64,000 nt of DNA, taken from positions 48,601 through 112,600 of the forward strand of contig CAKPAA010000003.1 in NCBI GenBank assembly GCA_934132775.1, read 5' to 3'. Position numbers and translations under genes: made by a program. Position 1 is the stretch's first letter, and each line of letters starts with the position of its first letter. This document shows, one piece after another, positions 43,766-52,426 of this stretch. The notes under the pieces are model-generated. The model saw only the letters and a program-made list of their open reading frames with translations. It was not told where the DNA came from and searched no databases. This DNA comes from an uncultured Clostridia bacterium. Lineage in GTDB: Bacteria > Bacillota > Clostridia > TANB77 > UBA1234.

Positions 43766-45004
43766 TTATTTCATATCGTCTATTGTTGCCTTACTTTCGT
43801 GCTTTATTTGCTTCCATTGCAAATTCATATTAAAGAACGAAGCAAAATTAACAAAGAAACTTACAACTAAAAATATTGGATATGTAATAATTCCTTTCCA
43901 GAGTTTTTTTACATCTTTCTTTTCTAGTCTAACAATCCATAAAGCGTGGAACATTGACAGAATAATAAATATTGCACCCAATATAAGCTTTTCTTGTAAA
44001 AATACTAAGCCTTGTTTTGCTGGTAATAATAGTATTTTTAAAATATCAACACAACCAACAAAAGCCGAAACAAGTATTACAGGCATACCCATCAAATAAA
44101 TCATTCCATCTATAAGTTGAGGTGAGATTGTTTTTGATTTTAACATCTTTGGCAAACAAACTTTCAAACATTGAGCTGTACCTACACCCCACCTTAGCCT
44201 TTGATTCCAAGCAACAACAAAGTCAGTTGGTTGTTCATCATAGACAATAGCTTCGTTAGCCCAAGCTACTTTTTTACCTTTCGCAATCACATTCATAGAA
44301 GTCTCAGTATCCTCTGTTAAAGTATTAGTGTGCCAACCACCATCTTCTTTCAAAACAGACATTGCAATCATAAAACCTGTACCATTGATTAATGAAGACA
44401 AACCTAATTTATCCCTCGTATAATTATAGCATCTATCCATTGTCCAATAGAAAATGGCATAATTAGCAGAAACCCAAGTTTCATCAGGATTTTTAATATC
44501 TCTGTATCCTTGAACAACAGTTTCACCCTCACATAATTTTTCATTCATTTTACTTATAAAATTCGGTGATACAACATTATCCGCATCAAATACACAAAAA
44601 GCATCATATTTATCTGGGAACTCTTCAAGCACAATATCAAAAAACCATTCTAACGCATAACCTTTGCTACGCTTAAACTCATTAAATCTCTCATAAACAA
44701 TCGCTCCTGCATCTCTTGCAACACCCGCAGTATTATCTGTGCAGTTATCGGCAATTACATATATATCTAACTTATCTTTCGGATACGATTGATTTTTCAA
44801 ACTCTCTATTAAATTTGCAATTACATTTTCTTCATTTCTAGCGGATATAACAGCCATAAATCTATGTTTTTTCTTAGTAATTTTCTTCTTCTTTACCGGT
44901 TTATTATATACAAAAGCCCACATAACAATCTGGTAAATAGAATAAAACATTAAAAAGAACGACAAAACATTCTGAATATTTTCTAAAACTTCCAATGTTT
45001 TCAT
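43766..45004 (-). CDS. Membrane glycosyltransferase family 2
   Basis: The 412-residue protein has an N-terminal membrane helix, a GT-A domain with DxD in FCVFDADN, the TED motif in LTEDTETS and the QxxRW signature in WNQRLRWG, then three C-terminal membrane helices. This is the processive or BcsA/IcaA-like branch. It would transfer a sugar to a lipid- or cell-surface polymer from the cytoplasmic face. No other polysaccharide genes are adjacent, so the polymer is unknown. The ribosome site is GAGGAG. Confidence 0.88.
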   Translation of the reverse strand: MKTLEVLENIQNVLSFFLMFYSIYQIVMWAFVYNKPVKKKKITKKKHRFMAVISARNEENVIANLIESLKNQSYPKDKLDIYVIADNCTDNTAGVARDAGAIVYERFNEFKRSKGYALEWFFDIVLEEFPDKYDAFCVFDADNVVSPNFISKMNEKLCEGETVVQGYRDIKNPDETWVSANYAIFYWTMDRCYNYTRDKLGLSSLINGTGFMIAMSVLKEDGGWHTNTLTEDTETSMNVIAKGKKVAWANEAIVYDEQPTDFVVAWNQRLRWGVGTAQCLKVCLPKMLKSKTISPQLIDGMIYLMGMPVILVSAFVGCVDILKILLLPAKQGLVFLQEKLILGAIFIILSMFHALWIVRLEKKDVKKLWKGIITYPIFLVVSFFVNFASFFNMNLQWKQIKHESKATIDDMK

Positions 45005-45037
45005 ATAATCTTCTCCTCAAAGGTATATTGTACTATG

Positions 45038-45049
45038 TGTACTAGTACA
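45038..45049 (-). promoter_or_regulatory. Palindrome in the glycosyltransferase promoter
   Basis: TGTACTAGTACA is a perfect 12-bp palindrome lying just downstream of a likely -10 (TATACT or TATTAT). It could be a repressor site. No binding protein is known. Confidence 0.35.
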
Positions 45050-45248
45050 GTATAATACTCTATTAAAATTATGTCAATACATATATCAAATTTACAACCA
45101 TTTTCCAAGCATTTGATATATATTCCCCCATTTGGAATCTCTATAATCATCATAATAAATTATAAAAATAGTAAATCTCACTTATAATAATAAATAAAAG
45201 AGCTGCATTTCTACAACTCTCCTAGTTTAATATCGTATTTTATCTTCC

Positions 45249-45638
45249 TCACAACACATATTTAGATATTAGTGAATTTATCATTCTTATATCAACATTA
45301 GACCTGAAATCAAATTGTAATATGTGTCCATTACTGAATGTTAAAACTAATTCACTGTCTATATCCATAAATCCAGCTGTTTCTATTCCATAATATTGTA
45401 TTTTTGAATATGGATATGAGAAATATACAATTTTCTTTCCAGTTACCCCTTTCACATTTATCGTAAATATTCTATTAGTTGTAAATACAACTTGATCTCT
45501 TATCGTTTTAAAAGCACATACCATTTTTTCATCATTTACTAACAATTTTTCTATTTCTGGTCTTACCTCACTTAAACTTATAGCTTTTAAATTTAAAAAA
45601 TTAGCATCTGAATCAATACCAGTTGATATACTTGACAT
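45249..45638 (-). CDS. Bacterial PH-domain protein
   Basis: The 129-residue protein has the pattern of a bacterial PH domain: a central beta barrel with VVFTTNRIFTINVKGVTGKK, then IVYFSYPYSKIQYYGIETAG, and a C-terminal helix SNVDIRMINSLISKYVL. The ATG after AAAGGAGT is used; the longer frame upstream is unlikely. PH-like proteins of this size are usually small adaptors. The exact role is unknown. Confidence 0.65.
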   Translation of the reverse strand: MSSISTGIDSDANFLNLKAISLSEVRPEIEKLLVNDEKMVCAFKTIRDQVVFTTNRIFTINVKGVTGKKIVYFSYPYSKIQYYGIETAGFMDIDSELVLTFSNGHILQFDFRSNVDIRMINSLISKYVL

Positions 45639-46168
45639 ATAAAACCACTCCTTTGTTTTAATTATTAACCTTTGTATTTTAGTCCATCCTTGAAAGCATT
45701 TCTTCAATTGATTTCATTTCAAATCTTTGTACAATGAAAATATGACATTGCACGTACTTTTTTTCTTTCACTGAACATTATTATTTAACAATCAATAAAG
45801 AATCTTTAAAGTACTATAATTTCAGCATAATTCATCAATGATAATATCACCTTTCATGCAATTTGTCTATGCCATCAGGGCACATTTTCTATTTTATGTA
45901 TATTGCTTTTGCAAGTATACATAATTTCTAACTTGTTTCTATTCTACATTTACAGATCTATATTCAAATTCACGCTTACTCATTTAAGATAAAAATAAGT
46001 TTAAAATTTTAATTTTACAAATTTAATAGTAAATATAAAGTTAAAAAGTAAGACCTAACTTACTTTTAGTAACATTGCTAATCCTTAGCAGATGCCACTA
46101 TAATAAATCAGGTCTTATTTTTATTTTCAAACACGAATTATCGTTTTGTTTTTAAAGTTAACTAAGTC
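45639..46168. other. 530-base intergenic region
   Basis: AT-rich, no gene seen. It holds the terminator listed at 46049-46117. The part nearest the PH gene may carry its promoter. Confidence 0.5.
46049..46117 (-). terminator. Composite terminator of the orphan F pair
   Basis: Outer arms TAAGACCT/AGGTCTTA span 69 bases and enclose a hairpin TGCTAA/TTAGCA. A T-run follows on the minus strand (CTTTTT). Confidence 0.7.
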
Positions 46169-46531
46169 TCACCTTACCGTTATGAACAAATCATACTTTT
46201 CTCGATATTCTTTCTCAGATTTTTCATCCACACCTGTGCTGAAAATTTCACAGTGCCACCCAACTTTCGTTTCAATTTTTCCGACAAACTGAGGATTAGC
46301 ACGTTCAAGCCGATAGACAAGTTGTTGGTTAAGATAATCATACTCTTCTTGCGACGGCATAAACGGTCGAACCTTCTCATTGGGCATAAGCTCCACAAAA
46401 TAGAACGACATTGTACCGTCTGTTTCTTTTTCCAATTTTTTCGAGTCCTTAGAAGTAATACCAAATCTTCGCATTACTTCTTCCATCCGTCGCTTTTCTG
46501 TGCTGTTAAGTTTCTTAACACATCTTTCCAT
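46169..46531 (-). CDS. Orphan protein F2, unknown function
   Basis: The 120-residue protein starts at the ATG 8 bases after TTGGAGG (another in-frame ATG two codons upstream is only 2 bases from it). It is highly charged, with KRRMEEVMRRFGITSKDSKK and no membrane helix. Codons CGT, CGG and CGC are frequent, as in the other orphan units. It is second in a pair with F1, separated by 89 bases with a perfect 14-bp hairpin. No family is recognised. Confidence 0.6.
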   Translation of the reverse strand: MERCVKKLNSTEKRRMEEVMRRFGITSKDSKKLEKETDGTMSFYFVELMPNEKVRPFMPSQEEYDYLNQQLVYRLERANPQFVGKIETKVGWHCEIFSTGVDEKSEKEYREKYDLFITVR

Positions 46532-46568
46532 ACTCATTTCCTCCAAGCATAATTTTTTACCGAAACTA

Positions 46569-46604
46569 AACTCCAAATGCTGCCTTTCAACAGCATTTGG
46601 AGTT
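46569..46604 (-). promoter_or_regulatory. Intercistronic 14-bp hairpin
   Basis: AACTCCAAATGCTG pairs perfectly with CAGCATTTGGAGTT, 8-base loop. On the minus strand only a broken T-run (TTTAGTTT) follows. It may end transcription partly or protect the upstream mRNA. Confidence 0.6.
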
Positions 46605-46620
46605 ATTTTCAAAGACACTC

Positions 46621-47112
46621 CTATACTGCTTCTTTTTTCAAATCAGATCGAATGCGAATTCGGTAGAATTCCATATATTGCTCAGTCTTTCCAATCTTGT
46701 CAACGCACCATTCCTGACCAATAACAGCCTTCTCAGCGAAATTTTCATCTTCCTTCTCAAGTATTTGAGCTATCCGTTTCTTTAAATATATTGCCGATCT
46801 CTTTGAGGGCTTATTTACAACTCCTTTGCAAGGAATTCCAACTAAACACTTAAACTCGAGATACGCAAATAATTTACTTTCACCATCCCTTTGAACAAGA
46901 ATCGAATTAGAATCAGCACTATTAGCAATCTTTTCAAAGATTACCAGTGCACTGTCCATCCTTTGCTTTTCCTCGAACTCATCATCAGTAAGTGGATAAG
47001 CTTCAAGTTTGACAGCATTATTTTTATTGACGCCATTGAGCCCAAAACCATTTAACGTGCCAGGAATAAACGTAGTTGCTTGCTTCGATCTAAAAGCTCC
47101 ACAAATGCCCAT
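46621..47112 (-). CDS. Orphan protein F1, unknown function
   Basis: The 163-residue protein starts MGICGAFRSKQATTFIPGTL after AAGGAGG. It is soluble with a basic C-terminal half. It has a consensus promoter 90 bases upstream and a possible 18-codon leader frame overlapping its ribosome site. GC and CGN use are higher than the neighbours. No domain is recognised. Confidence 0.6.
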   Translation of the reverse strand: MGICGAFRSKQATTFIPGTLNGFGLNGVNKNNAVKLEAYPLTDDEFEEKQRMDSALVIFEKIANSADSNSILVQRDGESKLFAYLEFKCLVGIPCKGVVNKPSKRSAIYLKKRIAQILEKEDENFAEKAVIGQEWCVDKIGKTEQYMEFYRIRIRSDLKKEAV

Positions 47113-47114
47113 AA

Positions 47115-47171
47115 TTATAGCCTCCTTGTTGTCGATGTAGTAACCTTTTTCCAACTATGATAGTAAATCAT
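47115..47171 (-). other. Possible leader peptide before orphan F1
   Basis: An ATG 3 bases after AAAGGA opens an 18-codon frame (MIYYHSWKKVTTSTTRRL). Its last codons contain the AAGGAGG of F1, and the stop is 2 bases before the F1 ATG. This would couple translation. It may also be chance. Confidence 0.3.
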
Positions 47172-47201
47172 CAGTCCTTTCTTAAATTTTAGCATGGTTA
47201 C

Positions 47202-47230
47202 ATAATACTACCTTAAACACTTTTTGTCAA
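47202..47230 (-). promoter_or_regulatory. Consensus sigma-A promoter of the F pair
   Basis: TTGACA, 17 bases, TATTAT on the minus strand. Confidence 0.85.
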
Positions 47231-47286
47231 GTGATTTTACTTTTTTTGGCAATATTTCGTTCAGATTTTTCGCCATTTTTCGTACT

Positions 47287-47634
47287 TTATACCAGCTCTA
47301 GCCTTATACCAACCACGCCATATTTTTTCTGGTTCTCTTTGGTATAGAATTTCTCTAATTTCATTAAAAGTTCTGACTTTGTCATACTTTTGTCTGCTAA
47401 AATACTAATTTCAAATTTTTCTATTAACTCTTCAAAACTTTTGCATTTTATAAGTTTCACAACTCTTACTTTTAATTTTTCATCAAGACTTGGCTCTTTT
47501 AAAAATATAATTTCATCTCCAACCTTAATTTTTTGCCTCTTCTCATCATACAACCTTAGTTCAATTCGTTTTGTGCCATACTTTATATAATCAAAAAATT
47601 GTGGTTGCAACTTTAATTCATACGTTTCTGCCAT
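47287..47634 (-). CDS. ASCH/PUA-like domain protein
   Basis: The 115-residue protein fits the ASCH fold: KLQPQFFDYIKYGTKRIELR (start), VGDEIIFLKEP in the middle and YGVVGIRLE at the end. ASCH domains bind RNA or nucleotides in translation or RNA processing. The ATG is 8 bases after AAAAGAG; alternatives are two earlier in-frame starts. It is a single gene. Confidence 0.75.
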   Translation of the reverse strand: MAETYELKLQPQFFDYIKYGTKRIELRLYDEKRQKIKVGDEIIFLKEPSLDEKLKVRVVKLIKCKSFEELIEKFEISILADKSMTKSELLMKLEKFYTKENQKKYGVVGIRLELV

Positions 47635-47714
47635 ATCCATCACTCTTTTCTTTTGCCATTTTACTAATTACTTTTTCTAAATTGCATTAGCACTATTTTT
47701 AAGGAATATACAAA

Positions 47715-48806
47715 TTACAATTTTTGTGTATTCTGTTCCTGTAATACATTTTTAATCATTTCAACTATTTCTGCTCCGTGACATTTTATTTTAACTGCAT
47801 TTAATATTTTTGTTTTTCTTAAATCTTCAAGTGTAACTGGTTTCGCTTTTATTAACTCTTCTAATTCGTCATTTAAGAAAACATAATATGCTGGAATTTT
47901 CATCTTTGCGGATTTTTCTTTTCTATATGAGAGTAATGCTTGTCTTAATTGTGATTCAATCTGGTTTGATTTTGTATCATCATTCAAATGTACTTCAACA
48001 TTATTTGATATATTATCAGCACGCTTGTTATTATCTACCTGTTCAATATCATTTGTATTCTCACTAATCATTGTGTATTTAGCAGTATAATCTTTATTTA
48101 CCTTTTGATTAACATATAGCAAAATATCTGTTGCATAACTTTCCATATTTTTTCTACTTTCTAAATCTATAAATTTTTTGTTTTTTATGTCATTTTTTAA
48201 ATATTCTATTAAGTTATCTACTTTAACAATACTATTTTTAATTTCTGTCGGTGCATATTTAACATCCAATATTCCACTCGTATTTGCAAACACCACCAAA
48301 GGTTTATACCAGTCTTCAAATGTACTATTTCCGATATACTGTAATAATTTATTTTTACCAACACTCCAATCCTTTTTCCAAATTTCTTTATGTCTAACGG
48401 CCTGTCTATATGGAGAATAAATTGCCTCTGAAATTTTCCTGTTTTTGTATTGATAATATCTTATAAATTCGCCTTGCGCATTAACTCTAACATTTCCGAC
48501 TAAATTTTTACATTCTATTAAGTAACAATGTGCTGGTGTTACTACAACCCAGTCAATTTGAGCAGTTAAATCATCAGCGACAACATTTACATCGTGTAAA
48601 ACATACATTCCAATATTGGCACATTTCAATTCATATTCTATCTTTTTTTCGCCAACTAGACCAAGTTCCGAAATCTTTATTTCTCTATCTATTTCATCTT
48701 TTTCTATAACTTTATCTCTTATCTCTTTTAAAGTCTTTATCTTTTCCTCTAACTCACTGCTGTCTTTAACAAATATTGTTTTTTGAAATTTTTCAAACAA
48801 AGCCAT
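47715..48806 (-). CDS. NERD nuclease-related protein with C-terminal HRDC domain
   Basis: The 363-residue protein has a coiled-coil start, then a NERD domain (about 50-160) with GLVGEKKIEYEL, QIDWVVVTPAHCYLIECKN and GEFIRYY, which preserves the D-x(n)-E-x-K nuclease-like core. A linker of Asn/Asp follows. The C-terminus (about 285-355) has the HRDC pattern LRQALLSYRKEKSAKMKIPA with VFLNDELEELI. HRDC domains bind DNA or RNA. A nucleic-acid processing role is likely but not shown. Confidence 0.85.
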   Translation of the reverse strand: MALFEKFQKTIFVKDSSELEEKIKTLKEIRDKVIEKDEIDREIKISELGLVGEKKIEYELKCANIGMYVLHDVNVVADDLTAQIDWVVVTPAHCYLIECKNLVGNVRVNAQGEFIRYYQYKNRKISEAIYSPYRQAVRHKEIWKKDWSVGKNKLLQYIGNSTFEDWYKPLVVFANTSGILDVKYAPTEIKNSIVKVDNLIEYLKNDIKNKKFIDLESRKNMESYATDILLYVNQKVNKDYTAKYTMISENTNDIEQVDNNKRADNISNNVEVHLNDDTKSNQIESQLRQALLSYRKEKSAKMKIPAYYVFLNDELEELIKAKPVTLEDLRKTKILNAVKIKCHGAEIVEMIKNVLQEQNTQKL

Positions 48807-48905
48807 ATTTTCCTCCTTAATTTACACTAGATTGTATACATTTTACCACAATTTGTAAAACAAGAAAATCAAAATATAAAAATCACTTCTTTTTTTGATA
48901 AAAAA

Positions 48906-48930
48906 TACACTCACATTTTTTGTGAATGTA
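48906..48930 (-). terminator. Flavodoxin terminator
   Basis: TACACTCACA and TGTGAATGTA pair with one mismatch around a T5 loop. A T6 run follows on the minus strand. Confidence 0.8.
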
Positions 48931-48939
48931 CTTAATTTT

Positions 48940-49419
48940 TTACAATGTTTCTATCCATTTATCTATATCTTTTTCGCTAGTTACAAGCTTATCGCTATAA
49001 CCTTCAAATACTATATTCATCCCTTCTTCAACGTTGGAATTAGGACATAAGGCTGTTATTTCCTTAAATGTTTTTCCTAACCAACCTGCATTTGTTGCAA
49101 ATGGTTTTATTGTCTTTCCAGATAAATCATTTTCTGAAAGAAAACTTCTAACGGCAGGTGCTGGTCTATACCACCAAACTGGTGTACCTAGTATTACTTC
49201 ATCATATTTTCTCCAATCAACATTTATATCTTCTATTTCAGGTAAATGATTACTAGCCTCACTATTATGTTCATCGTTAACAACGGTATCATAATCTTCC
49301 GAATACGGTATGACTGTCCTGATTTGCACAATATCACAATCTAGCTTCTCTTCAATTTTTTCCGCTATTTTCTTAGTATTGTTTGTATAAGTAAAATACA
49401 CAATTATTTTATTAGGCAT
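48940..49419 (-). CDS. Flavodoxin-family protein
   Basis: The 159-residue protein has the FMN phosphate loop YFTYTNNTKKIAEKI near residue 9, then the loop GTPVWWYRPAPAVRSFL and FATNAGWLG. It belongs to the short-chain flavodoxin/NAD(P)H reductase group. It would carry electrons in low-potential metabolism. Its start has GGAGGAAT. Confidence 0.9.
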   Translation of the reverse strand: MPNKIIVYFTYTNNTKKIAEKIEEKLDCDIVQIRTVIPYSEDYDTVVNDEHNSEASNHLPEIEDINVDWRKYDEVILGTPVWWYRPAPAVRSFLSENDLSGKTIKPFATNAGWLGKTFKEITALCPNSNVEEGMNIVFEGYSDKLVTSEKDIDKWIETL

Positions 49420-49512
49420 AAAAAATTCCTCCTTATTTTTCTAAAATATCCGTTAATGTTGCATATTTAAGCACCATTAAAGGTCTTAGAGTTCTCTACT
49501 AATGCTGATTTC

Positions 49513-49588
49513 CACACTTTTGCAATGATTTTATCAAAATTTATCACACTTTTGCAACACATTTTCACATTTTTATCACACTTTTGTG
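49513..49588. repeat. Three copies of a 12-mer at exact 32-base spacing
   Basis: CACACTTTTGCA starts at 49513 and 49545, and CACACTTTTGTG at 49577. The 20-base spacers share some sequence (ends in TTTAT). It is neither a CRISPR array nor a coding repeat. Confidence 0.7.
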
Positions 49589-49617
49589 TTTGAGCAATAA
49601 ATTTAAGAAGCAAAACC

Positions 49618-49668
49618 AAAGTGAACCTAAACTGTTTAGCATTCTGCATAACAATTCAGGTTCACTTT
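49618..49668. terminator. Composite stem after htpG
   Basis: AAAGTGAACCT and AGGTTCACTTT pair perfectly and enclose 29 bases. It is the probable htpG terminator, though the T-run is better on the plus strand. Confidence 0.5.
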
Positions 49669-49729
49669 TATAAATAATTTTTAAATTTTATTTTGATATG
49701 ATATTATTTCTCATTAAAATATATTTTAA

Positions 49730-51616
49730 CTATTTAGAAATCAATTCACATATCCAGTTGCTGTATTCTGTTGGATTTTCAATTGTTAACCCTTCTATCA
49801 TCCTAGCTTGTGCATACAAAATTTTTGCAAATTTCTTTAACTCTTCTTTATCATTTCCAGCTAGTTCTTTTAATTTAGCAACTATTGCATGATCCTTATT
49901 TATTTCTAACACTGTTTTGGCCTTTACTGCATCTTCGTTTCCAATTTGATTATTTATTGTTTTTGCCATTTCAATTGATAATCCACCTTCTGTTGTCAAG
50001 CATACAGGGTGTTTTGTTAATCTATTTGTGAATTTAACGTCTTGTACATCTGCTTGTAAAGCTTCTTTCATTGTGTTTAATAATTCTTTGTTTTCATCAT
50101 TTAATTTCTTTAATTCTTCTTTTTCTTCATCTGTGCCAACATCAATGTTGTCTGCACAAACGTTTTTAAACTTCTTTCCTTGGTATTCCATCATTACTTG
50201 TAAAGCAAATTCATCAACATTCTCTGTCAAATACAAGATCTCATAGCCTTTGGCTTGTATTGATTCAACCTGTGGTAGTCCCTTTATTTTGTCTATTGTC
50301 TCTCCTGTTGCATAATATATAGCATCTTGGCCTTCACTCATTCTCTCAACATATTCTTTTAATGTTACTAGTTTTTCTTCTTTTGATGACTTAAATAAAA
50401 GCAAGTCTTGTAATTTTTCTTTGTTTATTCCAAAGTTTTCATATGTTCCGAATTTTAATTGCGTACCATATATTCCAAAGAATTTTTCATACTCTTCTCT
50501 GTTTTCATTTAACATCTTTTCTAGTTCAGCTTTTATCTTATTTTCAATATTTTTAGCGATTACTTTTAGTTGTCTGTCGTGTTGTAGCATCTCTCTTGAA
50601 ATATTTAAAGATAAATCTTGGCTATCTACTAGACCTTTAACAAATCCAAAGTAATCTGGCAATAAGTCTGCACACTTATCCATTATTAGCACACCATTTG
50701 AATATAGTTGCAAGCCTTTTTCGTACTCTTTTGTGTAATAATCATATGGCAAATGGCTTGGTATAAATAAAAGTGCATTGTAACTATATTGACCTTCAAC
50801 CGCAATATGAATTACTTTTAACGGCTTTTCCCAGTCATTAAATTTTGATGTATAAAAGTCTTCATATTCCTCTTGTTTTATCTCACTCTTTTTCTTTTTC
50901 CAAAGTGGTATCATACTGTTTAACGTTACTTCTTCTTTCACGTCTTCATACTCATCTTTTGAGCCTTCTTTTAATTGTTTACGAGTTACCGCCATTTTTA
51001 TTGGATATCTAATATAGTCTGAATATTTTTTAATTAGTTCTCTAACTTTAAATTCATCTAAGAATTCACTATACTTTTCATCTTCTGTATCGTCTTTTAA
51101 ATGTAGAATTATTTCTGTTCCTATATCTTCTTTATCACACTCATCTATTGTGTATCCGTCAATTCCTTCTGAAACCCATACGTGTGCTTTTTCATCATCT
51201 GGTGATTTTGTTTTAACTGTAACTTTATCACTAACCATAAATGAAGAATAGAAGCCAACACCAAATTGACCAATTATATCTATGTCTTCTTTCTTTTCGT
51301 TTTCTTGCTTAAAAGCAAGTGAACCACTTCTTGCAATAGTTCCTAAATTATCTTCTAATTCTTTTCCTGTCATACCACAGCCATTATCAGTTATTATAAT
51401 ATTTTTATTTTCAGGATCCAATTTTATATTTATCTGTAAACTGCTTTGATTTAATTCAACATCTTTCTTGGTAAGTGATCTATAATATAACTTATCTATT
51501 GCATCACTAGCATTTGAAATAAGCTCTCTTAAAAATATTTCTTTGTTTGTGTAAATCGAATTAACCATTAAATCCAATACTCTTTTTGATTCTGCTTTAA
51601 ATTCTTTCTTACTCAT
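49730..51616 (-). CDS. htpG: Hsp90 chaperone HtpG
   Basis: The 628-residue protein has the GHKL ATPase at the N-terminus: REISN-type ELISNASDAIDKL, then TDNGCGMTGKEL, then GQFGVGFYSSFMV. The middle domain is highly conserved (NISREMLQHDRQL), and the C-terminal dimer domain is ordinary. It refolds or protects stressed proteins with ATP. The ATG after AGGAGTG is chosen; the longer frame begins inside the ribosome-site region. No CtsR or CIRCE box is seen upstream, but a long hairpin is. Confidence 0.97.
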   Translation of the reverse strand: MSKKEFKAESKRVLDLMVNSIYTNKEIFLRELISNASDAIDKLYYRSLTKKDVELNQSSLQINIKLDPENKNIIITDNGCGMTGKELEDNLGTIARSGSLAFKQENEKKEDIDIIGQFGVGFYSSFMVSDKVTVKTKSPDDEKAHVWVSEGIDGYTIDECDKEDIGTEIILHLKDDTEDEKYSEFLDEFKVRELIKKYSDYIRYPIKMAVTRKQLKEGSKDEYEDVKEEVTLNSMIPLWKKKKSEIKQEEYEDFYTSKFNDWEKPLKVIHIAVEGQYSYNALLFIPSHLPYDYYTKEYEKGLQLYSNGVLIMDKCADLLPDYFGFVKGLVDSQDLSLNISREMLQHDRQLKVIAKNIENKIKAELEKMLNENREEYEKFFGIYGTQLKFGTYENFGINKEKLQDLLLFKSSKEEKLVTLKEYVERMSEGQDAIYYATGETIDKIKGLPQVESIQAKGYEILYLTENVDEFALQVMMEYQGKKFKNVCADNIDVGTDEEKEELKKLNDENKELLNTMKEALQADVQDVKFTNRLTKHPVCLTTEGGLSIEMAKTINNQIGNEDAVKAKTVLEINKDHAIVAKLKELAGNDKEELKKFAKILYAQARMIEGLTIENPTEYSNWICELISK

Positions 51617-51751
51617 CACATTCACTCCTATCATTAAATATATCTAGTTTTTATTTATAATACTATAATCAAATCTGTATATTATAATCCTCGCCTATTT
51701 TTTCGCTATTACGAGTTTTTACTCAACTTTTAAAATTTTCACATAAACTAT

Positions 51752-51798
51752 TTTTCTTACATAATAGCGAAGCATCATTTTGCCATTATGTAAGAAAA
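51752..51798. promoter_or_regulatory. Long inverted repeat upstream of htpG
   Basis: TTTTCTTACATAATAGC pairs with GCCATTATGTAAGAAAA (16 of 17) around 13 bases. It lies between hsp20 and htpG, 136 bases before the htpG start on the minus strand. No clear T-run follows on either strand. Confidence 0.6.
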
Positions 51799-51803
51799 TA
51801 AAT

Positions 51804-51833
51804 GGGCTAATGATAGCCAATTATCACTAGCCC
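51804..51833 (-). terminator. hsp20 terminator
   Basis: GGGCTAATGATA and TATCACTAGCCC form a 12-bp stem (one mismatch) with a short loop and T-rich tail on the minus strand. Confidence 0.85.
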
Positions 51834-51856
51834 TCTTTACAACCTACTCTTTTAAA

Positions 51857-52279
51857 TTAGTCTTCTATTTCAATATACTTCTTTTCAGGAAGTTTCTTTG
51901 TTTCCTCAATCTTTGGAACTTCCAAATTCAAAATACCATTCTTAAATGAAGCTTTAATGTCTTCACTCTTTACATCTTCACCTACATAGAAACTTCTTGA
52001 ACAGCTTCCCATATATCTTTCTCTTCTAACAAACTTGCCATCTTCTTTTTCCTCGTGATTTGAATCAATAGAAGCTTGTACTGTTAAATATCCATCTTCA
52101 ACCGAAATCTTAATGTTGTCTTTATTGTAACCTGGTAAATCAATATCTATCAAGTATTTGTCTTTCTTTTCTCTAATATCCGTTTTCATAACTCTTGTTT
52201 CGTGTTCATTGAAAAATGGATCTCTAAACAAATCTCCGAATAAATCAAAATCATTATTTCTTCTTGGTATCATCATCAT
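51857..52279 (-). CDS. Hsp20 small heat-shock protein
   Basis: The 140-residue protein has an alpha-crystallin domain with IDIDLPGYNKDNIKISVEDG and the terminal FKNGILNLEVPKIE (the A-x-x-x-G-L motif region). It binds unfolding proteins without ATP. The three ATGs at the start follow AAAGGAGAG. A CIRCE element lies over its promoter, so HrcA should control it. Confidence 0.95.
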   Translation of the reverse strand: MMMIPRRNNDFDLFGDLFRDPFFNEHETRVMKTDIREKKDKYLIDIDLPGYNKDNIKISVEDGYLTVQASIDSNHEEKEDGKFVRRERYMGSCSRSFYVGEDVKSEDIKASFKNGILNLEVPKIEETKKLPEKKYIEIED

Positions 52280-52384
52280 ATAAATCTCTCCTTTTTATTT
52301 TGTGTTGACACCATAATTGTTAACACATATTAAATTTATTATTCATCTACTTGAAAGTTTCCTTTCTTTTGATTACAAGAACAA

Positions 52385-52426
52385 TTATAACTCTATTTTT
52401 AGCACTGTCAAGTGTCGAGTGCTAAA
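52385..52426 (-). promoter_or_regulatory. hsp20 promoter with CIRCE element
   Basis: On the minus strand a perfect TTGACA and TATAAT lie 16 bases apart. The -35 is inside the spacer of TTAGCACTG-N9-GAGTGCTAA (52400-52426), which matches the CIRCE consensus except one base. HrcA bound here would block RNA polymerase. Confidence 0.93.

Larger units (their letters stand above)
49420..49729. other. Intergenic, with tandem repeats and a stem
   Basis: No gene is seen. It holds the 32-base repeat listed at 49513-49588 and a composite hairpin AAAGTGAACCT/AGGTTCACTTT (49618-49668) after htpG. A 60-codon frame over the repeat has no ribosome site. Confidence 0.5.

Noticed and set aside
49513..49588. 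Possible CRISPR array
   Set aside because: Repeats of 12 bases with 20-base spacers, partly similar to each other, and only three copies; no cas genes.
49467..49649. 60-codon minus-strand frame between htpG and flavodoxin
   Set aside because: It runs over the 32-base repeat and a hairpin, and has no ribosome site; better explained as repeat sequence.
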